A DNA stretch of 64,000 nt from Rhodospirillaceae bacterium (GTDB taxonomy: Bacteria; Pseudomonadota; Alphaproteobacteria; Rhodospirillales; Casp-alpha2). Where the stretch lies: contig JAERTE010000018.1 of assembly GCA_016845145.1 (NCBI GenBank), positions 124,001-188,000 on the forward strand, read 5' to 3'. Below, in pieces: positions 1 through 8,778 of this stretch; the stretch's first letter is position 1, and each line of letters opens with the position of its first letter. The notes beneath the pieces were generated by a model. That model saw only the letters and a program-made list of their open reading frames with translations, did no database searches and had not been told where the DNA came from. The translations under genes and the position numbers were made by a program.

Positions 1-1
1 G

Positions 2-427
2 GTTCTGTCTCACCACAACGCCAAGGGCGTGTTCTGCGGCGCCGTCGATCCCGACGACCCCAAATTTGAACTGGAGAAAGCGGTGACGTTGACGGGGAGA
101 GCCGGCTCAATGACGGTTCACCACGCGCGTACGCTGCACGGTTCGGCCCCGAATATGTCGGATCGCAACCGCATGATTGTATTCTATGAATGCCGCGCCG
201 CTGACGCGTGGCCGCTGCTGGGCGGCGGCGCATACATGAAGTTCGCCCAAGCCTCGCAAGACGAACTATGGCGCCATGCTCAATCCTGTGTCATCACGGG
301 TGAATTGTCTCATGTTCCGCGGTGCGAGGCTGTCCCGGTCAGCCTGCCGTTGCCGCCCGCACCCGACACGGGGTCGATTTTCAAAACCCAGAAATCCGGT
401 GATGCGAAGAGCGCCTTCGCGGCATAG
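2..427 (+). CDS. Phytanoyl-CoA dioxygenase (PhyH) family protein, 3' end only
   Basis: This is the C-terminal part of a non-heme Fe(II)/2-oxoglutarate oxygenase; the frame is open from the window edge, so the start is missing. The visible 141 residues include a stretch typical of the end of PhyH proteins: a Gly-rich turn followed by HHARTLHGSAPN, where the His in LHGS is the expected distal iron ligand, and a downstream Arg in SDRNRM that would hold the 2-oxoglutarate carboxylate. The HxD motif lies outside the window. The substrate cannot be told. It is convergent with the MoaD-like gene, 23 bases away. Family assignment is fairly safe; function is open. Confidence 0.8.
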   Translation, partial: VLSHHNAKGVFCGAVDPDDPKFELEKAVTLTGRAGSMTVHHARTLHGSAPNMSDRNRMIVFYECRAADAWPLLGGGAYMKFAQASQDELWRHAQSCVITGELSHVPRCEAVPVSLPLPPAPDTGSIFKTQKSGDAKSAFAA

Positions 428-450
428 CCCGGCAGATTGAACCAACAGAG

Positions 451-702
451 TTAGCCGCCCTGAATGGCCGGAAATAGCGTGATTTCGTCACCATCGGTGA
501 GTGCGTGCCCGGCCCGCGCATCGAGCGGCACGGCCTCACCGTTGACGATGGTGGTGTATGATTCTTCGCTCGGCAACGAGAGTGACGCCACCACGTCGGC
601 CACATTGGTGCCGCCTGCGGCATCCACCGTGCGTTCACCGAACTCGTCGAAGCCCGGCGGCGGACCGCCGGCCATCGACAGCAGTTTGATTTTGATCTTC
701 AT
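451..702 (-). CDS. MoaD/ThiS-family small sulfur-carrier protein paired with AOR
   Basis: An 83-residue ubiquitin-fold protein ending in Gly-Gly (AIQGG), the C-terminus that is adenylated and thiocarboxylated in MoaD and ThiS. I chose the start at MKIKIKLLS because it gives the usual family length; upstream in-frame sequence overlaps the AOR gene and does not look like this fold. It lies 25 bases downstream of the aldehyde oxidoreductase gene on the same strand, a common pairing in which a dedicated MoaD-like protein probably serves cofactor (pterin dithiolene) assembly for the tungsten or molybdenum enzyme. The role in cofactor supply is inferred from that pairing. Confidence 0.85.
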   Translation of the reverse strand: MKIKIKLLSMAGGPPPGFDEFGERTVDAAGGTNVADVVASLSLPSEESYTTIVNGEAVPLDARAGHALTDGDEITLFPAIQGG

Positions 703-727
703 GCCTGAGTCCTGACCAAAGCCCCGA

Positions 728-2563
728 TTACAACCCGACGCGGTCCAGGGTCTCGTTGGTCGGCACGCCGTCCTCGGTCCAGCCGCGAAGTTGGTAGTAT
801 TCGGGCAGCATCTTGTCCAACTCGGTGACGCGGCCCTTGGCAACGCCTGTTTTGGCCGCTTCCTTGAGGAAACGTTCGGGCAGCGTGTCGTCGGCCTTGG
901 TCATGCCGGCGCGCATGTTGAACTGGCGTTCCAGCGTCCAGATACGCTCGCCTGTCTCCATCAAGCGTGCCTCGTCCCAGGTGGTTTCGAGCGCGGCGTC
1001 CAACTGTTCGGCGTAGTCGGCCATGTCCCAGGCATTACCGGCGAAGGCGCAGAGCCCAGACGAATCCTTCGCTGCCGCCATGTCCTGGGTTTCCTTGACG
1101 ATCTGCGCACGACCGTCGGTCTCGACGTTGGAGAAATCGGCCGTGAACGGGCTGGCGCGCATATGGCAAGCGCCCCGGTTGGACGTGGCGTAGGCTAACC
1201 CCATGCCCTGCATGGCGCGCGTGTCGTAGCCCGGAATTTCCTGGCCCTTGACGGCAATGGAGAATTCAGGCCGGCCGTACTTCTCGCACAACCGTTTCGA
1301 GCCGGCGCCGACCTCGGCACCGAAGCCTTCGCCCGTACCAACCATTTCGGTCAGTTTGCACAAGGCTTCCGCGTTGCCGAAGTTGAGCTCCAGCCCGCCG
1401 GTGTCTTCGGTGGTAATGACGCCTTCCTCAAACAATTCCATGGCCGCCGAGATCGAGCCGCCGAGCGAAATCGGGTCCATGCCATGCTCGTTGCACAGCG
1501 CGTTGGTGTAGGTGGCAGCGTCCAGATCGTTACAGCCGACCATGGGTGCGAGGGCGAAAATGCTCTCATACTCCAGCCCGCCGATGGCGTTGCCGTAACG
1601 CGCCTTGTTTTCCGCCGATTGTACCGTGAAGTGCTCGGGGTTGATTTTGGCGATGCGCCCGCAACCGATGGAACAACCAAAGCAGGCCTTGGTGGAGATG
1701 ACGTTGGGTTTGTTGTCGGAGCGGCGCGGCGTGTGCGCGGTTTTAACCTTCACGGCGTCATGGCCTTCGAATTGCACATCGCGGGAGTTGCGTGTGGGCA
1801 ACGAGCCGTAGGCGTTGGTGTTGTCCATCATGGCGTGTGTGCCGACGGCACCCAGGCGTTCGCGTGCCGCGTGGGTGTCGAGTTTCTCGCGTTTCGCCTG
1901 CACGACTTTCAAAAATCCTTCCGGGTCGGCCACGGCAACGCCGCGCGTGCCGCGCACGGCGACGGCCTTCAGGTTCTTCGACCCCATGACGGCGCCGACG
2001 CCGGAGCGCCCGGCGGCGCGGTCCTTGTCGTTCATGACGCAGGCATAGCGCACCAGCGATTCGCCGGCCTTGCCGATCGAGGCGATGCGGATCATCGGGT
2101 CCTGGTGGCGTGTTTTGATACGTTCTTCGGTTTCCCAAACGGTCTCGCCCCACAGGAAATCACGCGCATCAAGGATTTGTACGTCTTCATCACGGACCAT
2201 CAGATAGACCGGATGCGGCGCCTTGCCCTCGAAAATGATGAAATCCCAGCCTGCTAGTTTCAGCTCACCACCGAAATAGCCGCCGGAGTTGGAGCACGCG
2301 ATGGCATCGGTCAATGCCCCCTTGGTGGTCACCGACCAGCGCCCCCCGGTCGACGCCATGGTGCCGGTCAGGGGGCCGGTGCCGAAAATCATCTTGTTTT
2401 CAGGCGATAGCGCATCGGCTTTCGGGTCCATCTCTTCAAAGAGATATTTGGTCGCGAGGCCGCGCTGCCCCAGGTAGCGCTCCGCCCAATCCATGTTGAG
2501 CGGTTCTTCCTTTGCGGTCATGGCGCTTAAGTCCACGCGCAACACTCGTCCTTGCCAACCCAT
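728..2563 (-). CDS. aor: Aldehyde:ferredoxin oxidoreductase family enzyme (W/Mo bis-pterin, one 4Fe-4S)
   Basis: A 611-residue protein of the AOR family, which oxidises aldehydes to carboxylates using a tungsten (or molybdenum) bis-pyranopterin and passes electrons to ferredoxin or another partner. The N-terminus (MGWQGRVLRVDL) and the GPLTGT segment are family hallmarks. The cluster ligands are visible as C294-x2-C297-x3-C301 plus C505, and the SNRGACHMRA segment near 461-470 is a conserved pterin-site region. Length matches the family (about 600-620). It is followed by its own MoaD-like gene. No ferredoxin-like or NAD-binding partner subunit lies beside it, so the electron acceptor is unknown. 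It diverges from the TauD-like gene. Confidence 0.92.
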   Translation of the reverse strand: MGWQGRVLRVDLSAMTAKEEPLNMDWAERYLGQRGLATKYLFEEMDPKADALSPENKMIFGTGPLTGTMASTGGRWSVTTKGALTDAIACSNSGGYFGGELKLAGWDFIIFEGKAPHPVYLMVRDEDVQILDARDFLWGETVWETEERIKTRHQDPMIRIASIGKAGESLVRYACVMNDKDRAAGRSGVGAVMGSKNLKAVAVRGTRGVAVADPEGFLKVVQAKREKLDTHAARERLGAVGTHAMMDNTNAYGSLPTRNSRDVQFEGHDAVKVKTAHTPRRSDNKPNVISTKACFGCSIGCGRIAKINPEHFTVQSAENKARYGNAIGGLEYESIFALAPMVGCNDLDAATYTNALCNEHGMDPISLGGSISAAMELFEEGVITTEDTGGLELNFGNAEALCKLTEMVGTGEGFGAEVGAGSKRLCEKYGRPEFSIAVKGQEIPGYDTRAMQGMGLAYATSNRGACHMRASPFTADFSNVETDGRAQIVKETQDMAAAKDSSGLCAFAGNAWDMADYAEQLDAALETTWDEARLMETGERIWTLERQFNMRAGMTKADDTLPERFLKEAAKTGVAKGRVTELDKMLPEYYQLRGWTEDGVPTNETLDRVGL

Positions 2564-2720
2564 CCGAAAATTCCTCCCTGGCTATACTGCCCAATGGCTA
2601 TGCTTTAGGTGCTTATATTGGCCATTCTCGCGCGTTCGTAAAGAGGGGCAGGGCGGTTTATTTCCGGCCAAGGCGGGTTGTGCTATGTCTAGGATGGAAA
2701 TACGCGATTTGGAGGCCGGA

Positions 2721-3740
2721 ATGCAGCCCGACCATGCGGAGCTAAACCCGCTGGACCACCGCAAGCCGTCGAATGCCCGAATGCTTGAGCAAGACATCTC
2801 AAGCCGGATGGCCTGGCGTGGCGATCAATTGGCGGCGGAAGCCGGGATCGTTCGGCTTTCGGGCGGTGTCTTGGACGAGTTGTCGCGCGTCGTTGAGCTG
2901 TTGCGTGCCAGTCCGCTGCCGCTGTTGGCGTTGCGACCTGATGATTTCGAGCTGCCTATGGCTGAAAGCCTGATGGCGGGTGTGCGCAATGAATTGCACG
3001 CCGGGCTTGGGTTCGCACTGGTGGACCGGCTGCCTATGGAGGCCTGGAGCTTTGAGGAGGCAAAAGCCGTCTATTGGTTGCTGGGGTCGATGATCGCGCG
3101 GCCGGTGGCGCAAAACTGGCAGGGTGCGATGATTTATGACGTCACCGACAAAGGCCGCCCGCCCGGCAATGGCGTGAGGCCCGATGTCACCAACGTCCAT
3201 CAGAACTATCATACCGACAACAGCTATAACCTTGCCGCCCCGCATTATCTGGGGCTGTTGTGCTTGTGCACGGCGATGCAGGGCGGCGTCAGCGGTATCA
3301 TCAGCTTTTACACCGCTCACAACGAGATGCGCCGCCGCTATCCGGACCTGCTGGAGCGATTGTATCAACCGTACTACTTCGACCGTCAGCGCGAACACGC
3401 GCCGGGCGACGTGATGACCACGCACCATCCCATGCTTGCGTTCGATGGGGAAACGCTACGTGCACGGTTGTCGCGCCGACAGGTAATGTGCGGGTATGAA
3501 CTTGTTGGTGTGGATATGGATCGGGAAGGGTGCCAGGCGCTGGAAGCCTTTGAGGCAATTCTCGAAGACGACAACCTGAGCCGGGATTTCCACTTCGAAC
3601 CGGGCCAGATGCAATTTCTCAATAACCTGACCATGGGGCACCGCCGCACCGGATATACCGATTGGCCGGAGCCCGAGCGCAAGCGCCACTTAGTGCGCTT
3701 GTGGATGCGCAACGAGGGCGGGCGCGGATATCTCGGTTGA
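2721..3740 (+). CDS. TauD/TfdA-family Fe(II)/2-oxoglutarate dioxygenase
   Basis: A 339-residue oxygenase with the HxD iron motif in NYHTDNSYN, a distal His in MGHRRTGYTD and a downstream Arg-rich segment (RKRHLVRLWMR) that would bind 2-oxoglutarate. This matches the TauD/clavaminate-synthase-like superfamily; the substrate is not predictable. The start at 2721 is chosen because GGAGG sits 5 bases upstream (2711-2715). In-frame ATGs at 2685 and 2694 are possible alternatives with poorer ribosome sites. The gene is divergent from aor, with about 157 bases between the starts. It is one of three different Fe/2OG oxygenase families in the first 9 kb. Confidence 0.85.
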   Translation: MQPDHAELNPLDHRKPSNARMLEQDISSRMAWRGDQLAAEAGIVRLSGGVLDELSRVVELLRASPLPLLALRPDDFELPMAESLMAGVRNELHAGLGFALVDRLPMEAWSFEEAKAVYWLLGSMIARPVAQNWQGAMIYDVTDKGRPPGNGVRPDVTNVHQNYHTDNSYNLAAPHYLGLLCLCTAMQGGVSGIISFYTAHNEMRRRYPDLLERLYQPYYFDRQREHAPGDVMTTHHPMLAFDGETLRARLSRRQVMCGYELVGVDMDREGCQALEAFEAILEDDNLSRDFHFEPGQMQFLNNLTMGHRRTGYTDWPEPERKRHLVRLWMRNEGGRGYLG

Positions 3741-3887
3741 CGCTGAATTCAACGACGCTATGATGCGCCCATCATGAATACGTACGTATCCCAGGTGAAG
3801 CGACTTATTAGCGGCCCGGTCTCCTGAACCGAGGCCGGGGCACCGCCGTTCGTTCACGTGTTGCGATTTTCTTTTGGGATACAGATC

Positions 3888-4178
3888 ATGACGACCTTCT
3901 TGGGGGCCATGCCAGGCCCATCAACTGACCAATCCATTGGCCAATCCACGCAATTTCGCCTGAATACCTCGATTGAACCCTCCGTCCTGCCGCGCGTGAT
4001 GGAGGCGTTCGCTAAACTGACGATCGTTCCGGACGCGTTCGTTGCCGAGCGAAAAACCGGCGAGCGTATGGAGATCGATATCCATGTCGGCGGGCTCGAT
4101 CGGGCGCAAGCCGATCATCTGGCCAGCGGGCTGCGCCGTATTATCTACGTGGATTCGGTATTGGTATCGCCGGCTTGA
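3888..4178 (+). CDS. Small ACT-domain-like protein
   Basis: A 96-residue protein. After a 20-residue polar leader, the rest (about 22-96) has the alternating strand-helix-strand-strand-helix-strand pattern of a single ACT domain, similar in length to small regulatory subunits such as IlvM: an initial strand with hydrophobic alternation, a helix around PSVLPRVMEAFAK, a strand around RMEIDIHVGG and a final strand YVDSVLVSP. ACT domains bind amino acids or mediate dimerisation. No enzyme partner is adjacent. I am not certain of the fold; a plain hypothetical is the alternative. It ends 7 bases from the convergent exported-protein gene. Confidence 0.55.
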   Translation: MTTFLGAMPGPSTDQSIGQSTQFRLNTSIEPSVLPRVMEAFAKLTIVPDAFVAERKTGERMEIDIHVGGLDRAQADHLASGLRRIIYVDSVLVSPA

Positions 4179-4185
4179 TTCACGC

Positions 4186-4917
4186 CTAGTTCGTTTGCGG
4201 CGGCCATTGGCCGATGCGGCGCTGGCGCAGCACCATCAAATCGATCGTGTTGAAATGGCGGAACGGCCGCTCTGCGCCTTCGCGGTGCAACCACAGCAAT
4301 CCGTGTACGCGGTCTGGGTGCGGGTGGCGAATATCGTCGAAGGCCCGAACTTCAAGGATCGCCGGTGCATCTTCGCTGCCCGTCGGGATGCTTTTCCAGC
4401 GCACCACCGTATTGGCGACGCGTTTGTCACCGGGCACGTCTCGGATTTGCATTTCCTGCTCGGTCGGTGGGCCGTAGCGATCCTTCAAGGCTTCGACGAT
4501 GTCGGTAAACGCCTGCGTGGGGAACAACACATGCGCCTGTGATGAGCGGCCTTCGTCATAGCGGATAATCGCCTGACCGCCCTTGTGGATGGTGTCGTCG
4601 GCATCTACAGCGATATCCAGCGGCGCCGGCCAATCCACCGGGTCGAGACAAAACCGTGCCTTGGGTCCCGGTTTATCCATGCAGCCTTCGCCCGGTGCGC
4701 TGCCGTCATCGATTTCGCGGCCCAGCAGAACCGTATCGCCGACATTGAGGATAACGTCTTTCAATGGTGGGTAGGTAGCGCCTGTGAGCGTGCGGACGGG
4801 TGGCGGCGGCACGTCGATAATGACGTTGGGGCTTGGTTTATCCGGTGCGGTTCCTTGCGCCGGCACGGCATCTGCCCACAATGCGATTGCCGCCACTAGA
4901 AACATGCTTCGCCACAT
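4186..4917 (-). CDS. Exported hypothetical protein, last gene of the type I secretion locus
   Basis: A 243-residue protein that starts with a short basic/hydrophobic signal peptide (MWRSMFLVAAIALWADAVPAQG) and continues with a Pro-rich stretch and mixed alpha/beta sequence with two cysteines about 9 residues apart (CMDKPGPKARFC). I do not recognise a family. Its start lies 2 bases after the stop of the HlyD-like gene, so it is very likely cotranscribed with the exporter. A periplasmic role in secretion or in handling the RTX substrates is a guess from position only. Confidence 0.7.
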   Translation of the reverse strand: MWRSMFLVAAIALWADAVPAQGTAPDKPSPNVIIDVPPPPVRTLTGATYPPLKDVILNVGDTVLLGREIDDGSAPGEGCMDKPGPKARFCLDPVDWPAPLDIAVDADDTIHKGGQAIIRYDEGRSSQAHVLFPTQAFTDIVEALKDRYGPPTEQEMQIRDVPGDKRVANTVVRWKSIPTGSEDAPAILEVRAFDDIRHPHPDRVHGLLWLHREGAERPFRHFNTIDLMVLRQRRIGQWPPQTN

Positions 4918-4919
4918 GA

Positions 4920-6239
4920 TCAGCGCTCCCGCATGGCAAGGCGCGCCGAGGAGACGAACGGGTCTGCCAGATAGGCGAGAACCGAGCGCTCGCCGGTGCG
5001 GATCGAGGTCATGACCTGCACGCCCGGCACCAGCCGGTAGCGCTGCTCGCGGTACTGAAAGAAATCACCTTTGGTTTCAATGCGCACCTTATAGAACGCC
5101 TGGCCGTCGCGGGCTTGGATGGTGTCGGGGCTGACGTGCGTCACGGTGCCGTCAAGATGCCCGAAGCGCGATGCATCGGCGGATGTCAGCGTCACCAGGG
5201 CATCCTGGCCAGCGCTCACGTAACCGATTTCCTGAGGTGGCAGGCGGGCTTCGATGATCAAGGCATCGCCGCCGGGTACGATATCCACTACCGTGCCGCC
5301 GGGCTGCACCACGCCTCCGACCGTGAACACGTAAAGCGATTTGACGACACCGTCGACGGGGGTGCGAAGCACGGTGCGGCGTTGCGAATCTTCGAACTTC
5401 CGAAGCCGGCTGGTGAATTCTTCCAGACTACGGCGCTTTTTCTCCAGATCCTCGCGGACTTTTTCGTTGAAGGAATGGCGAATGGCCTCGAGCTTGTTGA
5501 GCGCACCTTTGTGCGCCGCGCCCGCTTGCTTCAATGCGGCCCTGTCTTCCGCGATGTGGCCTTTCAGCGTCGTCGCCTCTTTCAGCAAATTCAGGTGCTG
5601 CATGCGGTTGGTGAGTTGATCCTTCATCAACGCCTTGGAAATGGAGATTTGCTCACGCAACAGTTTGAGCATCTGGCCGTTATTGTCGATCCGTGCCGAA
5701 ATCTCCGTGATGCGGTCCTTTTCCTGGGCGATTTTCTCGCGCTGGCCGGCTAATTGATTGCCGATGCGCTGGCGGCGCGTGTCGAAGAATGCGCGGGTCT
5801 CCGATACCAGCGCCGATTGGCTCTGTGTCAGGTCTTTCGGAAAAGAAATTGCAGCCGCACCGGATGCTTCGGCAGCCAAGCGTGCGACATCGGCCTTGAG
5901 CGCCGTGATGCGTGCCTGCAGTTCGGCAACGTCGGCGTCGTTTGCGGTGGGTTCCAGCGTCACCAACGCCTGGCCGCGTTTCACCCGGTCACCTTCTTTC
6001 ACCATGACGGCGCGGACGATGCCGCCTTCCAAGTGCTGGATGCTTTTCACCTGTGAAGACGGAATAACTTCGCCCATCGCCGTGCTGACCACGTCCAGCC
6101 GTCCGTAATGCGCCCAGGCGGCAAAAGCCGCCACCAGGGCGGCACACAAAAGGAAAAACAAATGCGTCAGGCGAAGGCTCTCGTCGTTGCTCTTTTGCTT
6201 GTCCGTGGGGGGCGGGATATCGAGGTTCAGTTCAGCCAT
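4920..6239 (-). CDS. HlyD-family type I secretion periplasmic adaptor
   Basis: A 439-residue membrane-fusion protein. It has a cytosolic N-terminus, one transmembrane helix (about residues 26-45), a biotinyl/lipoyl-like half (SIQHLEGGIVRAVMVKEGDRV), a long coiled-coil hairpin (about 95-290), the second lipoyl half (RTPVDGVVKSLYVFTVGG) and a C-terminal beta-barrel region, as in HlyD/PrtE. It would bridge the ABC exporter to TolC. The ATG at 6239 is preferred because GGGGA lies about 10 bases upstream; an in-frame TTG at 6245 overlaps the stop of the exporter gene. Either way the two genes are translationally coupled. Confidence 0.93.
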   Translation of the reverse strand: MAELNLDIPPPTDKQKSNDESLRLTHLFFLLCAALVAAFAAWAHYGRLDVVSTAMGEVIPSSQVKSIQHLEGGIVRAVMVKEGDRVKRGQALVTLEPTANDADVAELQARITALKADVARLAAEASGAAAISFPKDLTQSQSALVSETRAFFDTRRQRIGNQLAGQREKIAQEKDRITEISARIDNNGQMLKLLREQISISKALMKDQLTNRMQHLNLLKEATTLKGHIAEDRAALKQAGAAHKGALNKLEAIRHSFNEKVREDLEKKRRSLEEFTSRLRKFEDSQRRTVLRTPVDGVVKSLYVFTVGGVVQPGGTVVDIVPGGDALIIEARLPPQEIGYVSAGQDALVTLTSADASRFGHLDGTVTHVSPDTIQARDGQAFYKVRIETKGDFFQYREQRYRLVPGVQVMTSIRTGERSVLAYLADPFVSSARLAMRER

Positions 6240-6241
6240 GG

Positions 6242-7993
6242 TCAAGCGTTCCCCGCGATGATGTCGAGCGCGGCTTGGTTCTTGCTGTCTGGTCCAGTCT
6301 CAGTCTCAGCCTGAGGCTCGGCTATCGTGCCGCTGTGTTCATTCGCCGCCCGGCGCACCAACCGGGGAACGGGTTTGGCGTCCAGATCGACAAAATGCCG
6401 GGCGGTTTGCAGGATTTGTGGATCGTCGGTGAATACCATCACGGTGCGTTTTCGCCCGGCCATGGCGTTGACAATGTCGATAACGTGCTGGGCGCCTTCA
6501 CGGTCCAGGCCTTCCGTCGGCTCGTCGATAATCAGCAACTGCCCGGCTGTGGCCAGCGCACGGGCCAACGCCAGGCGACGGCGAATACCGAGCGAGAGGT
6601 TGGCACCCTGATTGACCAGGCGCGTCTCCACGCCATCGGAACTTTGATCGATGAACTTGCGCAACCCGGCCTTATTGATGATGTCGTTAAGCGCAGCATC
6701 ACCCAGATTGGGGTTGGCGAGACGTATATTGTCAGCCAGCGTGCCGTCAACGAATTTGGGCTCCTGCGGCATGTAGCAGATTTGCCGGCGCCACCATTCC
6801 GGCGCGACCTGGGCCAAGTCCACGTCGTCCACCAACATGCGGCCGCGGCTTGGTTCCAACAAACCAGCGCAAAGCCGCGCCAACGTCGTCTTGCCCGATC
6901 CGTTGGAACCGGTGAACACCAACAGGCTGCCGGGTTCCAGCTTCAGATTAACCGATTCAAACAGCGACGATTTGTCGCCCGGATGTGCGAATGCCAGATC
7001 TTGGAATTCAATGGTGCCTTTGTAATCGGAAAGCGCCGTACCTTGCCCGCGCTCCATGGGCAACTTGGCGAATTCGCGGAGCATATTGGCGCCTTGCCGC
7101 GCCTTGGCAAAGGCCTCGCTCATGGATGCGAGTTTGATAATCGGCCCCAAGGCGCGCGCGGCCAGAATATTGGCGCCGATCATGGCGCCCACATCCATAT
7201 GGCCGGCGACCACCTGCATGGCGCCAACGGCGATCACGCAGGCACTCATCAAGGCCTGGATGCTCATGCCGAGCGTTTGCACAAAACCCTGGCGTTGAGC
7301 AATGGCGCGGGCGAGTTTCTGAAAGGCGCCGGTCTCTTTCATCCAGAGACCACGAATGTACTCGCCGCCGTTGAAGGCGCGTAAAGTGTCACCAGCGACC
7401 AGCGTCGAGCCCACCAAGCCGGCGCGGCGGCCTGATGCCGCCTGCAGTTCGCGTGTCGGCCGGCGCAGCGAGGCCGATGTGAGTACGGAAATGGTGAACC
7501 CGAAAACCACAAAGCCCGCGACGATCATGGCCAAAGTCGGGTTCAGCAAATACAGCACGCCGATGAACAGCAATGCGAACGGGACGTCGAACAGCGCGGC
7601 AATATTGGCGGGCGAGTAGGCGGCCTGGATTTTTTCCGCGCCGGCGATCATCTCACGGCGCAATCCCGCCGGCAGTTGTTCAAGCGCGGCGATCTTGGTT
7701 TGCGTGAGCGAGCCGAACCCGGCGGCGGCGAGGTTTTGGTCGTGCGGCGCGCTAATGGCGCCGGCCAGACGCAGGCGGATTTGGCGGAAGGCCAGTTCCA
7801 ACGCGATGGCAAGGCCGACGCCGGCTGTCAGTGTCGCCAGTGTTGCGTCAACCCCGTGCGCCACGTAGCGGTTCAGCACCTGGATGACGAACAGTGGCGA
7901 CGCCAGCGCCAATACATTGGCGAACATGGACGCCGCGACCACTTCGGCGGCGAGACCGGGGCGTTTGAACAGGCGGGCCAGTAGTTCTCTCAC
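6242..7993 (-). CDS. Type I secretion ABC transporter (permease-ATPase fusion) with degenerate ATPase motifs
   Basis: A 583-residue half-transporter: six-helix membrane domain (about 1-300) and a nucleotide-binding domain (about 330-545), the length of PrtD-type exporters, without an N-terminal C39-like domain. Walker A is intact (GSNGSGKTT) and Walker B with its catalytic Glu is intact (LLIIDEPTEGLD). The signature reads LSLGIRRR rather than LSGGQ, and the switch (H-loop) region reads VFTDDPQIL with Asp where His is expected. The family normally pairs with HlyD and TolC proteins, both encoded in this locus, and exports RTX proteins by a C-terminal signal. Whether ATPase activity is normal is doubtful. 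Confidence 0.92.
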   Translation of the reverse strand: MRELLARLFKRPGLAAEVVAASMFANVLALASPLFVIQVLNRYVAHGVDATLATLTAGVGLAIALELAFRQIRLRLAGAISAPHDQNLAAAGFGSLTQTKIAALEQLPAGLRREMIAGAEKIQAAYSPANIAALFDVPFALLFIGVLYLLNPTLAMIVAGFVVFGFTISVLTSASLRRPTRELQAASGRRAGLVGSTLVAGDTLRAFNGGEYIRGLWMKETGAFQKLARAIAQRQGFVQTLGMSIQALMSACVIAVGAMQVVAGHMDVGAMIGANILAARALGPIIKLASMSEAFAKARQGANMLREFAKLPMERGQGTALSDYKGTIEFQDLAFAHPGDKSSLFESVNLKLEPGSLLVFTGSNGSGKTTLARLCAGLLEPSRGRMLVDDVDLAQVAPEWWRRQICYMPQEPKFVDGTLADNIRLANPNLGDAALNDIINKAGLRKFIDQSSDGVETRLVNQGANLSLGIRRRLALARALATAGQLLIIDEPTEGLDREGAQHVIDIVNAMAGRKRTVMVFTDDPQILQTARHFVDLDAKPVPRLVRRAANEHSGTIAEPQAETETGPDSKNQAALDIIAGNA

Positions 7994-8085
7994 GGCAAAT
8001 CACCCCGTGGAATCCCAGTAGAATCAATGATGTAAAACCTATCATATGATTTCCGGTTAGGATACCGCTGAACGCGGGATTCGGG

Positions 8086-8769
8086 TCAGGTTTCGGCCCA
8101 CAGCCGGACGAGGTTGCCGTAGTTGCGCATCAAGGCGCGGTGTTCGTCCGTATCGGGCATTTTTTGCAGCAAGGACTGACAGACCAGATCAAGCTCGTAG
8201 ACGATGCGCCGCCGCGTCGGGTCGGCGATCATGCTCTGCATCCAGGTCACCACTGCCCAGCGTTCACCCCTTGTGACGGGGAGCACTTGATGGATGTCGC
8301 CGGTGGGATAAATGATTGCATCGCCGGGCGGCAGCTTGATTTTGGCGTCGCCGATCTCGCTCTTGATCTGCAATTCGCCGCCGTCGTAGCTATCGGGCTC
8401 GCTCAGGAAGATGGTGATGGAAACGTCGGTGCGCAGCGGCGCCCCACCCGATGCAGCCGCCATCAATGGGTTGTCCACGTGCGGGCCGTACGCCATGCCT
8501 TCGGTGTATTTTGAGTAATAGGGCGGCAGGATGCGCCGCGGCAGCACCGCGCCGCGTACAGTGCCGTTGGTGGCCAGCGCCCGCAGCACGGTTTCATCGA
8601 TTTCGGTGATGCCGTCGGTTTGGTCGCGGTCGACCTGCAGGTTGTTTTTGACGCTTTTCACCGCCGGGCCGCCGGTAGTCATGCCGTCGACGAAGGTTGC
8701 CGATGTCATCATATCCGTGATGGCGGCGACCTGCTCTTCGTTCAGCAGCTTGGGGATGCGGACGTACAC
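8086..8769 (-). CDS. Prolyl-4-hydroxylase-like (PKHD/PiuC family) Fe(II)/2OG hydroxylase
   Basis: A 227-residue P4Hc-domain protein close to the PiuC/YbiX PKHD-type hydroxylases. The iron ligands are visible as HVD (GPHVDNPLM) and a distal His in TGDIHQVLPV, followed by R-x-x-x-V in RGERWAVVTW for 2-oxoglutarate. The start is a GTG, 9 bases after the stop of the RTX gene 8779-13206, with no strong ribosome site, which suggests translational coupling. Being placed between two secretion substrates and their exporter is unusual for this family and raises the possibility that it modifies the RTX proteins before export; that is inference. A role in siderophore or iron biology is the usual suggestion for PiuC. 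Confidence 0.88.
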   Translation of the reverse strand: MYVRIPKLLNEEQVAAITDMMTSATFVDGMTTGGPAVKSVKNNLQVDRDQTDGITEIDETVLRALATNGTVRGAVLPRRILPPYYSKYTEGMAYGPHVDNPLMAAASGGAPLRTDVSITIFLSEPDSYDGGELQIKSEIGDAKIKLPPGDAIIYPTGDIHQVLPVTRGERWAVVTWMQSMIADPTRRRIVYELDLVCQSLLQKMPDTDEHRALMRNYGNLVRLWAET

Positions 8770-8778
8770 TTTGGTGTC

